Positions 34,585-44,806 of a stretch of DNA of 64,000 bases are shown in pieces. This DNA comes from Staphylotrichum longicolle (taxonomy: Eukaryota; Ascomycota; Sordariomycetes; Sordariales; Chaetomiaceae), in assembly GCA_019096155.1 (NCBI GenBank), contig JAHCVI010000001.1:10664001-10728000 (forward strand), read 5' to 3'. The translations under genes were made by a program, and so were the position numbers. Position 1 is the stretch's first letter. Each line of letters begins with the position of its first letter. The notes under the pieces were generated by a model. It was not told where the DNA came from and did not search any database. It saw only the letters and a program-made list of their open reading frames with translations.

Positions 34585-37288
34585 ATGAACATGGCCTTTG
34601 CAGAACCATTATCGCTTGATTCAGGTACGCGGACCCTCCTTCCCCGATCACCGATCACCGAGGCCCAGAACGGACACAGACGCACCAGAGCGCAATAGAA
34701 GAGACGGACCTGAACATCCGCAGTACTGACCTGTTCCCGGTCTGGCAGTGGAGTACGACCCGATCGCCCACCTCAACCTCCTCTTCTCCCATCCCTCGAC
34801 CGTCTCGTCCGTGGCCCGCGTCTCGTCGACCATCCAGCGCCACAAAGATGACCTCTCGCAGTCCATCGCCGCTCTCGAGACCGCCCAGGCCTACGGGCCC
34901 GACTCGTCGCTGGAGCGCATGCAGTCGGCCCAGGCCGAGCTGGCCTCCCTCTTCCAGCGCATCGAGAGCGTACGCAGCCGCGCCCTGCAGACCGAGCGAG
35001 ACATCACCACCATGACCGCCGACATCAAGCGTCTCGACGGCACCAAGCGCAACCTGACCCTCAGCATGACCGCCCTGAAGCGCCTGCAGATGTTGACCAC
35101 CGCCTACGAACAGCTCCGCGGCCTCGCCCGGACCCGCCAGTACCGCGAGTGCGCCGGCCTGCTGCAGGCCGTGCTGCAGCTGATGCGCCACTTCAACAGC
35201 TACCGCAGCATAGAGCAGATTGCCGTGCTGAGCCGCAACGTCAGCGACCTGCAGCGCGAGCTGCTCGAGCAGGTCTGCGAGGACTTCGAGATGGCCTTCG
35301 CCAAGGGCGAGGTCGCTGCCCGCCGTGGCGTCCTGGTCGAAGCCTGCCTGGTCATGGACGCCCTGGGCGACCATGCGAAGACGAGGCTGGTGACGTGGTA
35401 CGTCAACACGGAGCTCCGCGAGTACCGCCAGGTATTTCGAGGGAACGATGAGGCCGGCAGCCTCGACAACATTGGCCGGCGCTACGCATGGTTCAAGCGC
35501 ATGCTCAAGTCACACGAGGAAGAGCACGCAGCCATATTCCCGCCGCACTGGCGTGTTGGCGAGACCCTCTCCATGGCGTTTTGCGACGGCACGCGAGAGG
35601 ACTTCAAGGGCATCTTGGAGAAGAGCATGCGCAGGATCGACGGGGCCAAGCTGGACGTCAACCTGCTGCTGAGTTGCTTGCAAGAGACGATGGACTTTGA
35701 GCAGAACCTCGAGCGGCGCTTCTCGAACGAGCCGCGGGCGAGCATCGACACCCTGAGCTCGGCAGACGACCGGATACAGAACTTCAACGGCTCCATATCC
35801 GTCGCCTTTGAGCCGTACTTGAGTCTCTGGGTGGACTCGCAGGACAAGGCGCTGGCAGCCATGATTCCAAAGTACAAGACGCAGCCGCTCATACCCGCCG
35901 ATGAGGAGTTCTCTCCGCAGGCCGTTATTCCGTCGGCGATCGAGCTGTTCCATTTCTACAAGCTTACGCTGTCGCAGTGCGCGAAGCTGTCGACTGGAGA
36001 GCGGCTGCTCGATCTCAGCAAGACGTTGGCAAAGTACCTCGACGAGTACGCCCAACAAGTCCTCGTCGCCATCCTGCAGCGCGGCGGGCCGCAAGGCGCA
36101 CCTGTCCATGACATCGTCCTTGTCCTGAACACGGCAGATTTCTGGCACACCAACACCAACCAGCTCGAAGAGAGCATCAAGAAGCGCATCGACCCGGACA
36201 TGGCATCCAGAGTGGACCTGTCATCGCAGTCGGACGCATTCATGGGCGTCGCCAGCGCGGCCGTCATGGCCCTCGTGGCCAAAGTCGAGCTCGACTGCGA
36301 GGGCGCCTGGCGCGAGATGAGAAACACCAACTGGAGCCGCATGGAGAGCGTCAGCGACCACAGCTCGTACGTCGGCGAGCTCCTCAAACACGTCAACGGC
36401 AAGGCTCAAGAGATCCTCCCGCTCGTCATCAAGCCGCAATACGCCCGGGCCTTCTGCGACAACGTCGTCGAGCACCTCGCCACCGTCTACATCCACAACG
36501 TCGTCCAGTGCCGCCCCGTCTGCGAGGTCGGCGCCGAGCAGATGCTCCTGGACAAGTACGTCCTGACCAAGTCCCTCGAGAACCTCCTCTCCTACCACTC
36601 CGCCAACCCCACCACCACCCCGTCCTCCCACTCCTCCGCCGGCTTCGTCAAGCGCGTCAACCACTCCATGACCCGCATCGACCCGCTCCTCAAGACCCTG
36701 CAGGTCCGCCCCTCCCCGCCCGAGGGGCTCGTCCAGGCCTACCTGATTCACATCGGCGACCGCTCCGACACCAACTTCCGCAAGATCCTCGAGCTCAAGG
36801 GCGTTCGCAAGCAGGACCAGCCCCACCTGATGGAGCTGTTTGCCATCCACCGCGAGGGGTCCGCCGCCCCGGCGCAGCTGGTACAGCAGTCGCCCTTGCT
36901 CACGCCGCTCATGGCCGGCGGCGGCCTTGGCGGCGCGGGGTCCTCGGCGGTGGGAGGGTTGGGCGGTACAGGGATCGGAGGGATTGGGATAGGCGCCACC
37001 AGCGCTGCGGCAGCGGCGGGCGTCGGGCTGCAGGGAAGGTTTGACGCCGCGTCGCTGGGGGAGAAGTTGTTGAATGCGGCGCGGGACGGGGTGGAGAGGA
37101 TGGGGACTACGGGGCCGGGGTCGGAGGCGGGGCGGCGGCGTGGGCGGGCAGGGGAGAAGGCGACGATTAATGAGAATCTGAAGAATATTGGCAAGTTCTT
37201 TAGGCGGGATATTGGCGGGCTGGGGCGAGGTTTGGGAAGAGGGATATCACGCCCACAGGGGGCGGTGTTGACGGCTGATGGGGAGTGA
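34585..37288 (+). CDS. VPS53: GARP complex subunit Vps53
   Basis: Tethering-complex subunit for retrograde transport from endosomes to the trans-Golgi. A short first exon, 34585-34624, codes MNMAFAEPLSLDS and joins 34749-37288 over a 124-nt intron (gtacgc..tggcag, branch tactgac), giving 859 residues. The large open frame by itself begins with GTG, which is why the upstream exon is needed. The opening VEYDPIAHLNLLFSHPSTVSSV matches fungal Vps53. It is followed by a long coiled-coil region (about 45-115, ERDITTMTADIKRLDGTKRNL) characteristic of the Vps53 N-terminal domain. The conserved core ends with VRPSPPEGLVQAYLIHIGDR and NFRKILELKGVRKQDQ. The last ~120 residues are Gly-rich, then basic (GRRRGRAGEKATI). 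Fully open, no anomalies. Confidence 0.95.
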
Positions 37289-37879
37289 AATGGGGGTTTC
37301 TGTATTTTGTATGGATGGTGGTTGGGAATTGGCAAGCTCTATGTTATGGTGTAGCTTGGGTTTAGTGGATGCAAAAGAAGAGTTGTATTGCTGTCAACGT
37401 AACCCTGAGGTCGGACGCGCCGTCCTCATTGGGTTGGTTCCTCCAGCCAGACACTCCAGTTTTCCAGTGTAGGGTGACGTTTTTGGTAGAGTTTACGTTG
37501 CTCTATGGTACTAATCCCACCTTCTCCTTTGCGTGTGAGTGTGAGCGTGGTCGTGGAATGGGCGGTTGAAAGATTCAGACAGAAGTTGGTCTCAACCGGG
37601 TTAGGGTTGGGTATGGGTACATGTCTGGTTCAATTCATCCATTCAACGGCGGCTTCCTCTCAGCTTTGTTCATCCCCTTGCCATCAGCCATCAACTTTCA
37701 GCTTGTCTCAACCCCGGCATCGCTTGATGACCCAAATGTGAAGTTAACTACGCCGTTGATTCTCTTGGCCGTCTTTCATTATTTTGAACTGGCGTGGCTT
37801 GACTTTGCTGAGCAGACCAGATCAGCGTCCAAAGCATGAGGAGAGCTGCGAGAGTCGCCGAGAGACTCGCGCTTCCACC
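37289..37879. other. Intergenic, VPS53 to NPR2
   Basis: 591 bp holding the VPS53 terminator region and the NPR2 promoter. No further feature was recognised. Confidence 0.5.
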
Positions 37880-39445
37880 ATGATCCAGGGGATATTCTAC
37901 GCCCGTTTCTTCCCCCAAGAAGGTATGGACTGCGACCTACCGCACTCATCATCTCAGGGGCATGTTGCTGACGGAAGCAGGGACCAAGATCGTGGCCCAG
38001 AGCCCGCCGGGCTGCATCGTGCCCGTGCCCGGCGCCAGCACCACCAAGCCGCCGCTGTTCGACTACGGCGTGCTGCAGGAGTACATCATCCCCCGCCAGG
38101 CCTTTTGCAACCGCTACATCACCGTGGCCGACCCCGAGGGCAAGTACTTCGTCCTCGGCTTCCCCGTGTCTATCCCCAGTCCGCGGTACGACCGCAACGA
38201 GTTCATCTTCAACTTTGGCCTCGTCGTCGACAATGACGTCGACCAGGTCCCCTACGAGCGCGTCGTGCGCCGCCTGGCCGTGACCTTTGCCGAGATGGAG
38301 AAGCAGAACGGCTTCCTCAGCCAGGACGTGGACGCCGCCGAGAGCCAGGCCCGGCGGCCGATCCAGTCGCTGCTCGAGATCGTCAAGGAAGACCTCAACA
38401 ACTACGGCGAGTGCATGATACCCGTCGGCAAGTATCCCCCCCTTCCCCCTCTTGAATTCCAATATGTCACCCCCCAACCACCTTTCTAACTCTTGTAGAC
38501 GACGCCAACACCATCAACATGAAACTCTTCCCCTACCACCCCACGCCCCCCGAAGTCAAAGGCTGGCACGTGCCCGTGGCCAAGATGAAGTTCGCCGACA
38601 TCGTCGACCCGACCTGGGACCTGACGCTGCAGCGCGTCATCACGCACATCGACGGCGTCTCGGACGTGCGCCGCATCGCCTTCCTCGCCGACGTCTCGCT
38701 CGAGCTCGCCCAGCTCGCCCTCCGCCACCTGCTCTACTACGACACCATCCTGCTGCTCGACATGTTCTTCTTTGGCGCGTGCTACGCGCCGCGGCCGGGC
38801 ATCCACGACTTCATCGCCAACGTCGGGGGCATGGTCGACGAGTGCGCCAACTACGTCTGCGTGGTGGCGCCGGGCAGTGCTGCTGCTGCTGGCGGTGGCA
38901 GCAGCAGCGGTGGTGGGTCGAGCGGAGGGGCCGACGGAGGCGCGGCCGGAGAAGGAGGACGAGCCGGAGGGGAGGACGACCGCGCCCGCACCGCGTCCGC
39001 CGCCGCCGCCGCCGAGGATGACCACCGCCACCGAAACGGGACCACCACCACGACCCACGGCCACCGCGTGTCCAACTACATGCTCATCAAGCTCATGACC
39101 ACCTTCTGCGTGGGCAAGACGGTCACGGAGTGGCTCAAGGGCCACATGGACAGCGGGTTCGACGTGCTGCGCTTCATTGACGTGCGGCGGTTCGTGCAGT
39201 TTGGCGTCATCAAGGGGTGCCTGTACCGCGTGCACAAGTACGTCGTCTCCAAGCAGTACCTGGCGGCGCTGGCGACGGGCCAGGCCCGGCCCGTGGCGGG
39301 CGGCGACCCGCTGCAGAAGTACACCGACGGGTGCCACACGTTTGACCAGATCATCACCGAGCAGAACCTGACCGACGCCGAGATCATGGACAGGCTTAAG
39401 AGCTTCCCGGCTCCGGCAGGCGATATGACGGTTTTGTATAGGTGA
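37880..39445 (+). CDS. NPR2: Nitrogen permease regulator Npr2 (SEACIT/GATOR1 subunit)
   Basis: Part of the Iml1-Npr2-Npr3 GAP complex that restrains TORC1 when amino acids are scarce; acts at the vacuolar membrane. Exons 37880-37922, 37981-38427 and 38499-39445 give 478 residues. The protein opens MIQGIFYARFFPQEGTKI, typical of NPRL2, then VADPEGKYFVLGFPVSI, DRNEFIFNFGLV, and DDANTINMKLFPYHPTPP followed by VPVAKMKFADIVDPTWDLTLQRV. The last core block is GCLYRVHKYVV. Intron 2 (38428-38498) starts with GC, not GT: the donor is gcaagt, and a good branch (ttctaac) and tag acceptor follow. Only this junction gives the expected VDDANTIN reading. A Gly/Ser/Ala-rich insert of about 65 residues lies at 38870-39060. 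Ends 213 bp from the convergent TyrRS gene. Confidence 0.94.
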
Positions 39446-39658
39446 TGACGGTACGTTTCTTAGATAATAATGATAATGATACATTTGCCCTCCGAGTCTT
39501 GGCAGCAAATCGAGGTCTCCCTGCCTGGTTTAGTCTACTAGTGTACACGTACATGTTGACACGCTGTGGTATCCAGCTTATCTTCTATCTTACAGAAGAA
39601 GGCGTCAGGTTATTTTCCCCCAATCGCCCTTCTCCGCCAACTATGGCCTCCACCAAGC

Positions 39659-41710
39659 TTAGAAGGACGCCTCCTGCTTAGAATCGTCGCGCTTGGACTC
39701 CACCTCCTTAAGCAACTCCTCGAGCTGGGCTTCAAGCTTCGTCTCCTCACTGCTCTTCTCCTTGGGGAACTTGATCGCAGCGCTCTTCTCGTCTTCCTCG
39801 TCCATCTCGGCTTCGTTGAGCAGGGTCTCCCGCACCTCCTGGGGAGTCGTGTTTCCGGCCTTGAGGGCGTCCATGGCCTCCCGGATGGCGCGGAGGCGGC
39901 CCGTGAACGGCTGGCCGGGGTACTTCTGGCCAGATGCCTTGTACTCCTCGTCGCTGACCATCCTGATGATGCGCACGTTGTGCTTGCCCTTGCGGAGGAT
40001 GAGGAGCTGGCCGTCAATCAGATACTTTTGGGTCTCCTGAGGGAACCACAGCTTGATGGGGTTCCACGTAAGCTGCGCTGGGTCCATGGCTTGCCCATGC
40101 CCGACAGCACGGCCGGGCTTGCCGGCGACGTAGGCGCCCTGCTGAAGAGCGAGGCGGTGGCCATCCTTCACGCTGCTAGACAGACCAGCGGCGAAGAGGA
40201 TGCGGCTAATTGACTTGCCCATAATCAGAGATTCTGGGAGGATCATGTCGATCCGTGGCGCGTTGTTGGGAGTCGTGGGTCCTTCTGCGGCTGCGTATTC
40301 CTCGCCCTGCCCTCGTGTCACGAGCGGAATGCTCGCGCCGCCCTTGCTGTACATCCTTTGGTGCTCTTCCCGTGCCTGCTTCGCCGCCGCTTCCCCGTGT
40401 ACTAGTGTTACGACTTCGTAGGCGAGACGGTGCTGGGCGACACGCTTGGACGGGTCCTCCATCTGTTCTGCCATGACCTGCTGGACCTCCTTGAGGGGCA
40501 TGAACGTGAAGAGCCTGAGGAGGTTCTCGACGTCCGCATCGGGTCGTCGGACGAAATAGCCGTACAAATCGAATGTGGTCGTCATGAAGTTGTCGAGCCA
40601 CACTGCGTTCCCAGCGCTCTTTCCAAACTTGACTCCAGACGAATCTGTCAAAAGGGGTACCGTAAACCCGACCGGGTCGTCGAACACGCTCTCGGCGGGC
40701 ATCCGTTGGTCGGGATCCGTCTCGTTGTCCCGGGCCGCTTTGACAAGTTCGACACCGGTAATGATGTTGCCGTATTGATCCGAGCCGCCGATTTGCATCT
40801 GCACATTTTGCTTGCTGAAGAGCATCCACCAATCCCAGCCCTGCATGATAGGGTAACTGAACTCGGCGAACGATACGCCATCGCCTTCAGTCATCTTCCG
40901 TTTGACGCTAGATCAAGGGTCAGCCAGAGCGAGACGCAATTGCTGCTGCGTTCGAACTTACGTATCGCGGCTCAGCATCGGCCCGATGCGGATCGCGCTG
41001 CCTATCCTCTTCAAGACCTCAAGCATCGGGGTCTTGTTCCACCACACGTTGTTGTTCACCACGGCGCGCTTCCACGCCCACTCCTTTTTGTACCCATACC
41101 TCCTAGCCTGCTCCTCCACATTGGTCCACAGCTTCTTCATCTGGAAGTGAATCTTGGTGACGTTCATGGCCAGGTCGGCGCTGCCAATGGGATCCCGATC
41201 TTTAAGCCGGTCCGTGGGGTCACCGATCTTGACCGTCGACCCTCCAACAAGTGTATGGGCACCGTATCCATGCATGTACATCCAAAACAGCGGCATGAGG
41301 GGGAGGAGGTGGCCAACGTGCAACGAGCTGGCGGTTGGGTCGACGCCGACGTAGGCGCCTATTCGTTTTGTCCTCATAAGCTCGCGGATTGTCTCCCGTG
41401 ACCTGTGCACGATAAACGTTAGAAACCCAGAATGTCATTCACAGAGCAGGACAGGGGACAGCAGTTTGCCCTACCCTGCTGTGTCCTTCACGTAGCCCCG
41501 TTCCTCGAGCATTTCGAAGAAGTTGGGATGCTTCCCGTCCTTGATTTCCTGGGCGCGTTTCTGCCATTGCGCTTCGGCGTCGGCCGTCTTACGCAGCCAC
41601 CCGGTTGATATGTGCCTGGGCTGGGTGGGAGCCAGGCCTTTGGCATATGCCACGAGGCAGCTGCGGCAGACGGCGCCTCTGCTAAGGGCGAGCGCCAGTG
41701 AGGGCGCCAT
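39659..41710 (-). CDS. cyt-18: Mitochondrial tyrosyl-tRNA synthetase, CYT-18 type
   Basis: Charges mitochondrial tRNA-Tyr. Exons 41710-41475, 41402-40962 and 40907-39659 give 641 residues, close to the Neurospora CYT-18 size. The N-terminus ([18 protein letters not shown].. to [10 protein letters not shown]) is a mitochondrial presequence. A fungal-specific helical extension ([24 protein letters not shown]) comes before the catalytic core. Class I motifs are HVGH at about residue 107 and KFGKS, with the tyrosine-binding [10 protein letters not shown] and [11 protein letters not shown] between them. The C-terminal S4-like RNA-binding region is seen in [20 protein letters not shown] and [10 protein letters not shown], followed by a charged coiled-coil tail. 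In Neurospora and relatives this protein also folds group I introns; that second role is inferred here from the extension, not shown. Head-to-head with SDH4. Confidence 0.95.
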
Positions 41711-42275
41711 TGCCGCCGCTTTTCGTCTTGTCTCCCGGCTAGATCAATAAATTTCAAATGGCGGGTCCAAGTAGCATCTTATGGTGCAGAGAACAAGCGT
41801 CGGAATCGTCGTGGTGTTGCCGGAAACGACTTGCGCCAAAGTCAAAGTCGAAATCGCGATGCGCGTTGAAGCTGCACCCAAAATTCTCGACAAGGGTCTG
41901 TGAGAGACGGGTGCCAAGACATCGAATGGCCCCATATTTCCAGCTCGTCTCTCTCTCGTGGGGTGTCTCTGGGTGTCTCGGGTGGGTGCCTGGGTCAATG
42001 GCGCTAGGAACCAAGAAATTCCCACTCCGACCCGATGCGTTCTCGGTGGGCCCCTCGGCTGACATCAACGACAAGACGATTGGTAGACAGCGGTCCCGAT
42101 TGCCGAGGAATCACGGCGCGCCGCTTCGGCAACCATTTTCACGGGCCTCCCGTTGTTCCGTTTGTCGTTGCTTTCCCAGTCCTAGTACGAGGTACCGTGT
42201 AGTCGAAACCCCGAAGCGATCAACCACCTACAGCAGCGCGGCCGACCCAATTGATTGCGCACTGCAACACACACG
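41711..42275. promoter_or_regulatory. Divergent promoter between mitochondrial TyrRS and SDH4
   Basis: 565 bp separate the two ATGs. Both genes encode mitochondrial proteins, so shared control is plausible. No TATA box was seen. Confidence 0.55.
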
Positions 42276-42554
42276 ATGGCGTCGATTGCTCGTTCCTCCC
42301 TGCTGCGGCAGGTTGCTTCGGCGCGCCCGGCCTTCCAACAGTCTGCCATCCGCGCAGCCGCTTTCCACACCACCGCCCGGAGGCAGCTCCTGCCCCCTCT
42401 TCCCCGTGCGTGCTCTCCGATTATCCTCTGGCATTTGTACAAAACAAAAAAACGGGTCGTGCAATTGCTAACTCACTGAGTAGAGCGTGTCGAAGGCACA
42501 GGTATGATGAGCGCATTTCCCCGCCAAGCTCCATGACGATCCGTCCGCGGCCGC

Positions 42555-42586
<32 letters not shown>

Positions 42587-42588
42587 CC

Positions 42589-42621
<33 letters not shown>

Positions 42622-42625
42622 CCGC

Positions 42626-42685
<60 letters not shown>

Positions 42686-43106
42686 GCTTTAAAAAAAAAG
42701 AGCCAACCCTCGTGTTTCTACTCCCCGTCTAACCGCAAGCTCCGAACATCTAGTAAACGACGCCGCCCCTGTGCCGCCGACGTCGCCGTCGCACGGCTCC
42801 TACCACTGGACCCTCGACCGGCTGGTGGCCGCGTCGCTGATCCCGCTGACCGTCGCCCCCTTCGCGGCCGGCTCGCTGAACCCGACCCTCGACGCCGTCC
42901 TCTGCGCCACCATCCTCATCCACTCGCACACGGGCTTCCAGAACATCATCGTCGACTACGTCCCCAAGAAGCGCATGCCGGGCGTGCGCAAGCTCTTCAT
43001 CTGGGGCCTCAACGCCGCCACCGCCGTCGTCGGCCTGGCCCTCTACGAGTTCGAGACCACCGACGTGGGCATCACCGAGACCATCAAGCGCGTGTGGACT
43101 GCATGA
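42276..43106 (+). CDS. SDH4: Succinate dehydrogenase membrane anchor subunit Sdh4 (CybS)
   Basis: Anchors complex II in the inner mitochondrial membrane and helps bind ubiquinone and haem. Three exons, 42276-42405, 42484-42501 and 42754-43106, give 166 residues. Exon 2 is only 18 nt and encodes the end of the link LPQRVEGTVND; both flanking introns have good sites (gtgcgt..gagtag with gctaac; gtatga..atctag with tctaacc). The presequence runs to about residue 40 (AFHTTARRQ). Three membrane helices follow: LVAASLIPLTVAPFA, LDAVLCATILIHSHTGFQ (with the conserved His residues) and LFIWGLNAATAVVGLALYEF, then the end ETTDVGITETIKRVW. The second intron contains the long CAG/GCA tract. Its retention would add a stop before the tract. 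Confidence 0.93.
42555..42684 (+). repeat. Interrupted CAG/GCA triplet repeat inside SDH4 intron 2
   Basis: About 130 bp in three tracts of roughly 10, 10 and 19 triplets, separated by two gccgc interruptions. It makes up half of the 252-nt intron and is the longest trinucleotide array in the window. Confidence 0.95.
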
Positions 43107-44806
43107 GTAGTGGTGGGGTGATGAGGGATGAGGGATGAGATGTTGGTTGAGGGAGGTTTGGGAGGTTGAGGGGGGCTGTTCTGTAACACATAAACCACTA
43201 CGACTGCGACAATATCCCTGTTTGGTTTTTCATCTCAAAAACCGGATCCCCTTTGTCTCTCGGTGCTGGGTCGGGGTTGAAAAGCTACTGATGGTGGTCA
43301 GTCAGTATGTGGAGCAATACGAGGAGGGGTGAATTGGGTGGTGGTGGACAAGGGCAGGAGGAGCAAGTCGGGTCAGTGTTTTGGCGGCGCAGCGTGGCTG
43401 CAGTGTTGTAAAGCTAAAAGGGAGATATAAGACGGTCAACTTGATAGAGCGCCCTTTGCGCCGCTGCATCTTTTTACTTTACTGTTCGGGCCAAGGCTCT
43501 TGCTCTGGCGGAATGGCGAGCTCTCATTCGGCCGGGTCCTGGAGCTTCCTGCTGTGGCTCCGGAAGCTGACAGATCCGGGTGCAACACCAAATGACTGGC
43601 TCGCATGACGCCACAGTATGGAATCAGGGGATGGGTCTTCCCGACAGGACTTACACCTCAACCTCCCCTCGCCATCTTCCTCGTGCTCGTGGTTTTTTGG
43701 CTTTGGCATCGTGAGTGCCGCAATCCAGAATGCGGCATCTCGGCGTCATGATACTTTAGGTCTCGCCTTCTATTCTTTCGGAGGGCTTCCTTACCGTTCT
43801 CATTCTTTTTCACCACAACCCGCCGTGCGGACTAAGAATACAGCCTCCTTGGTGCTGTTAGCATGAAGAGGAGAATCAAAAAAGAACCAGGCGGTGCAAC
43901 CAGTCAGCCTCGAGGCCCTGGTCAAGTCCTAGCCATCTCTCTTGGGCAACCCCCCGGGAAGCGGCCGTTCGGTTGTTGGTGATTCAAACAAAAGTCCCGG
44001 AAGTCTTTAGATCCGTGTTTGAGGAGATGGTCTATGGTGGGTATCTCGGTATGTTGGGTATTTTTGTCTTTCGACTATATATCACTGGCGATGCCTTTCT
44101 CACGATGCTGTCTTCCCGCTCTCTTGGTGTCTTGTCTTCCCGGCCATTCTTCTCATCTCCAAAAACTCTCGTCTCGTCATCTCATTCTTCCTTTGATGTC
44201 GTCTTCTTTCTCATGTTCACACATTATCTCCCCCTTTCGTCATGTTCACATTGTCTTCCTCTTTCGTCAGCCAGTCCCTCTTAGCCCCGACTGACTGCCA
44301 TTTCGGCGCTTCAGCCGATTCATCATGTCACGGTGACCACAGCAGCCAGTCATTCGAGAGAAGGAAAAAATGTCTCTTGTGATATCCAAAAAAAATTCTG
44401 AAGGACAGTGCTGACGAGATGATCAGGAAAGAGACCCAAGACCTGAACCGAAAAGAAACCCAGGAAACGCAAACCCGTCCACCCGCCCGCTGAACCGTAT
44501 ATCCCGAATTCATGACGCATCCTTGCCGAGAGTGAGAATGGAGAGAATAATGAGAGAAGACGAAAAGAAGATCCAAAAGGAGCGTCCCAAATACCGGTCG
44601 TCAACCCATCGTCATCAAACTAAACCAAAAACCAAAGGATAGGGTATCTCTCCCAAAACCAACAATCCCATCGCTCCCAGATGCGTAAACCCCCGCGAAG
44701 AAAAAGGAAAGAAAAAAGAAAAGAAACTGAAAATGAGAAATCCGGTCTGTTGTTTTTGTGTTTTTGTGTTTTGACATGTTTTTGTTCCCTTGTTGATCGT
44801 CGCTCA
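43107..44806. other. Intergenic between convergent SDH4 and Zn2Cys6 genes
   Basis: 1.7 kb with no supported gene. The part from 43.9 to 44.8 kb is relatively AT/pyrimidine-rich and probably contains terminators of both genes. Confidence 0.5.

Noticed and set aside
42251..43138. 295-codon plus-strand frame with poly-Ala and poly-Gln
   Set aside because: It reads through the SDH4 introns in the wrong frame; the Gln run comes from the intronic CAG array and the Arg-rich rest is a shadow of SDH4 exon 3.
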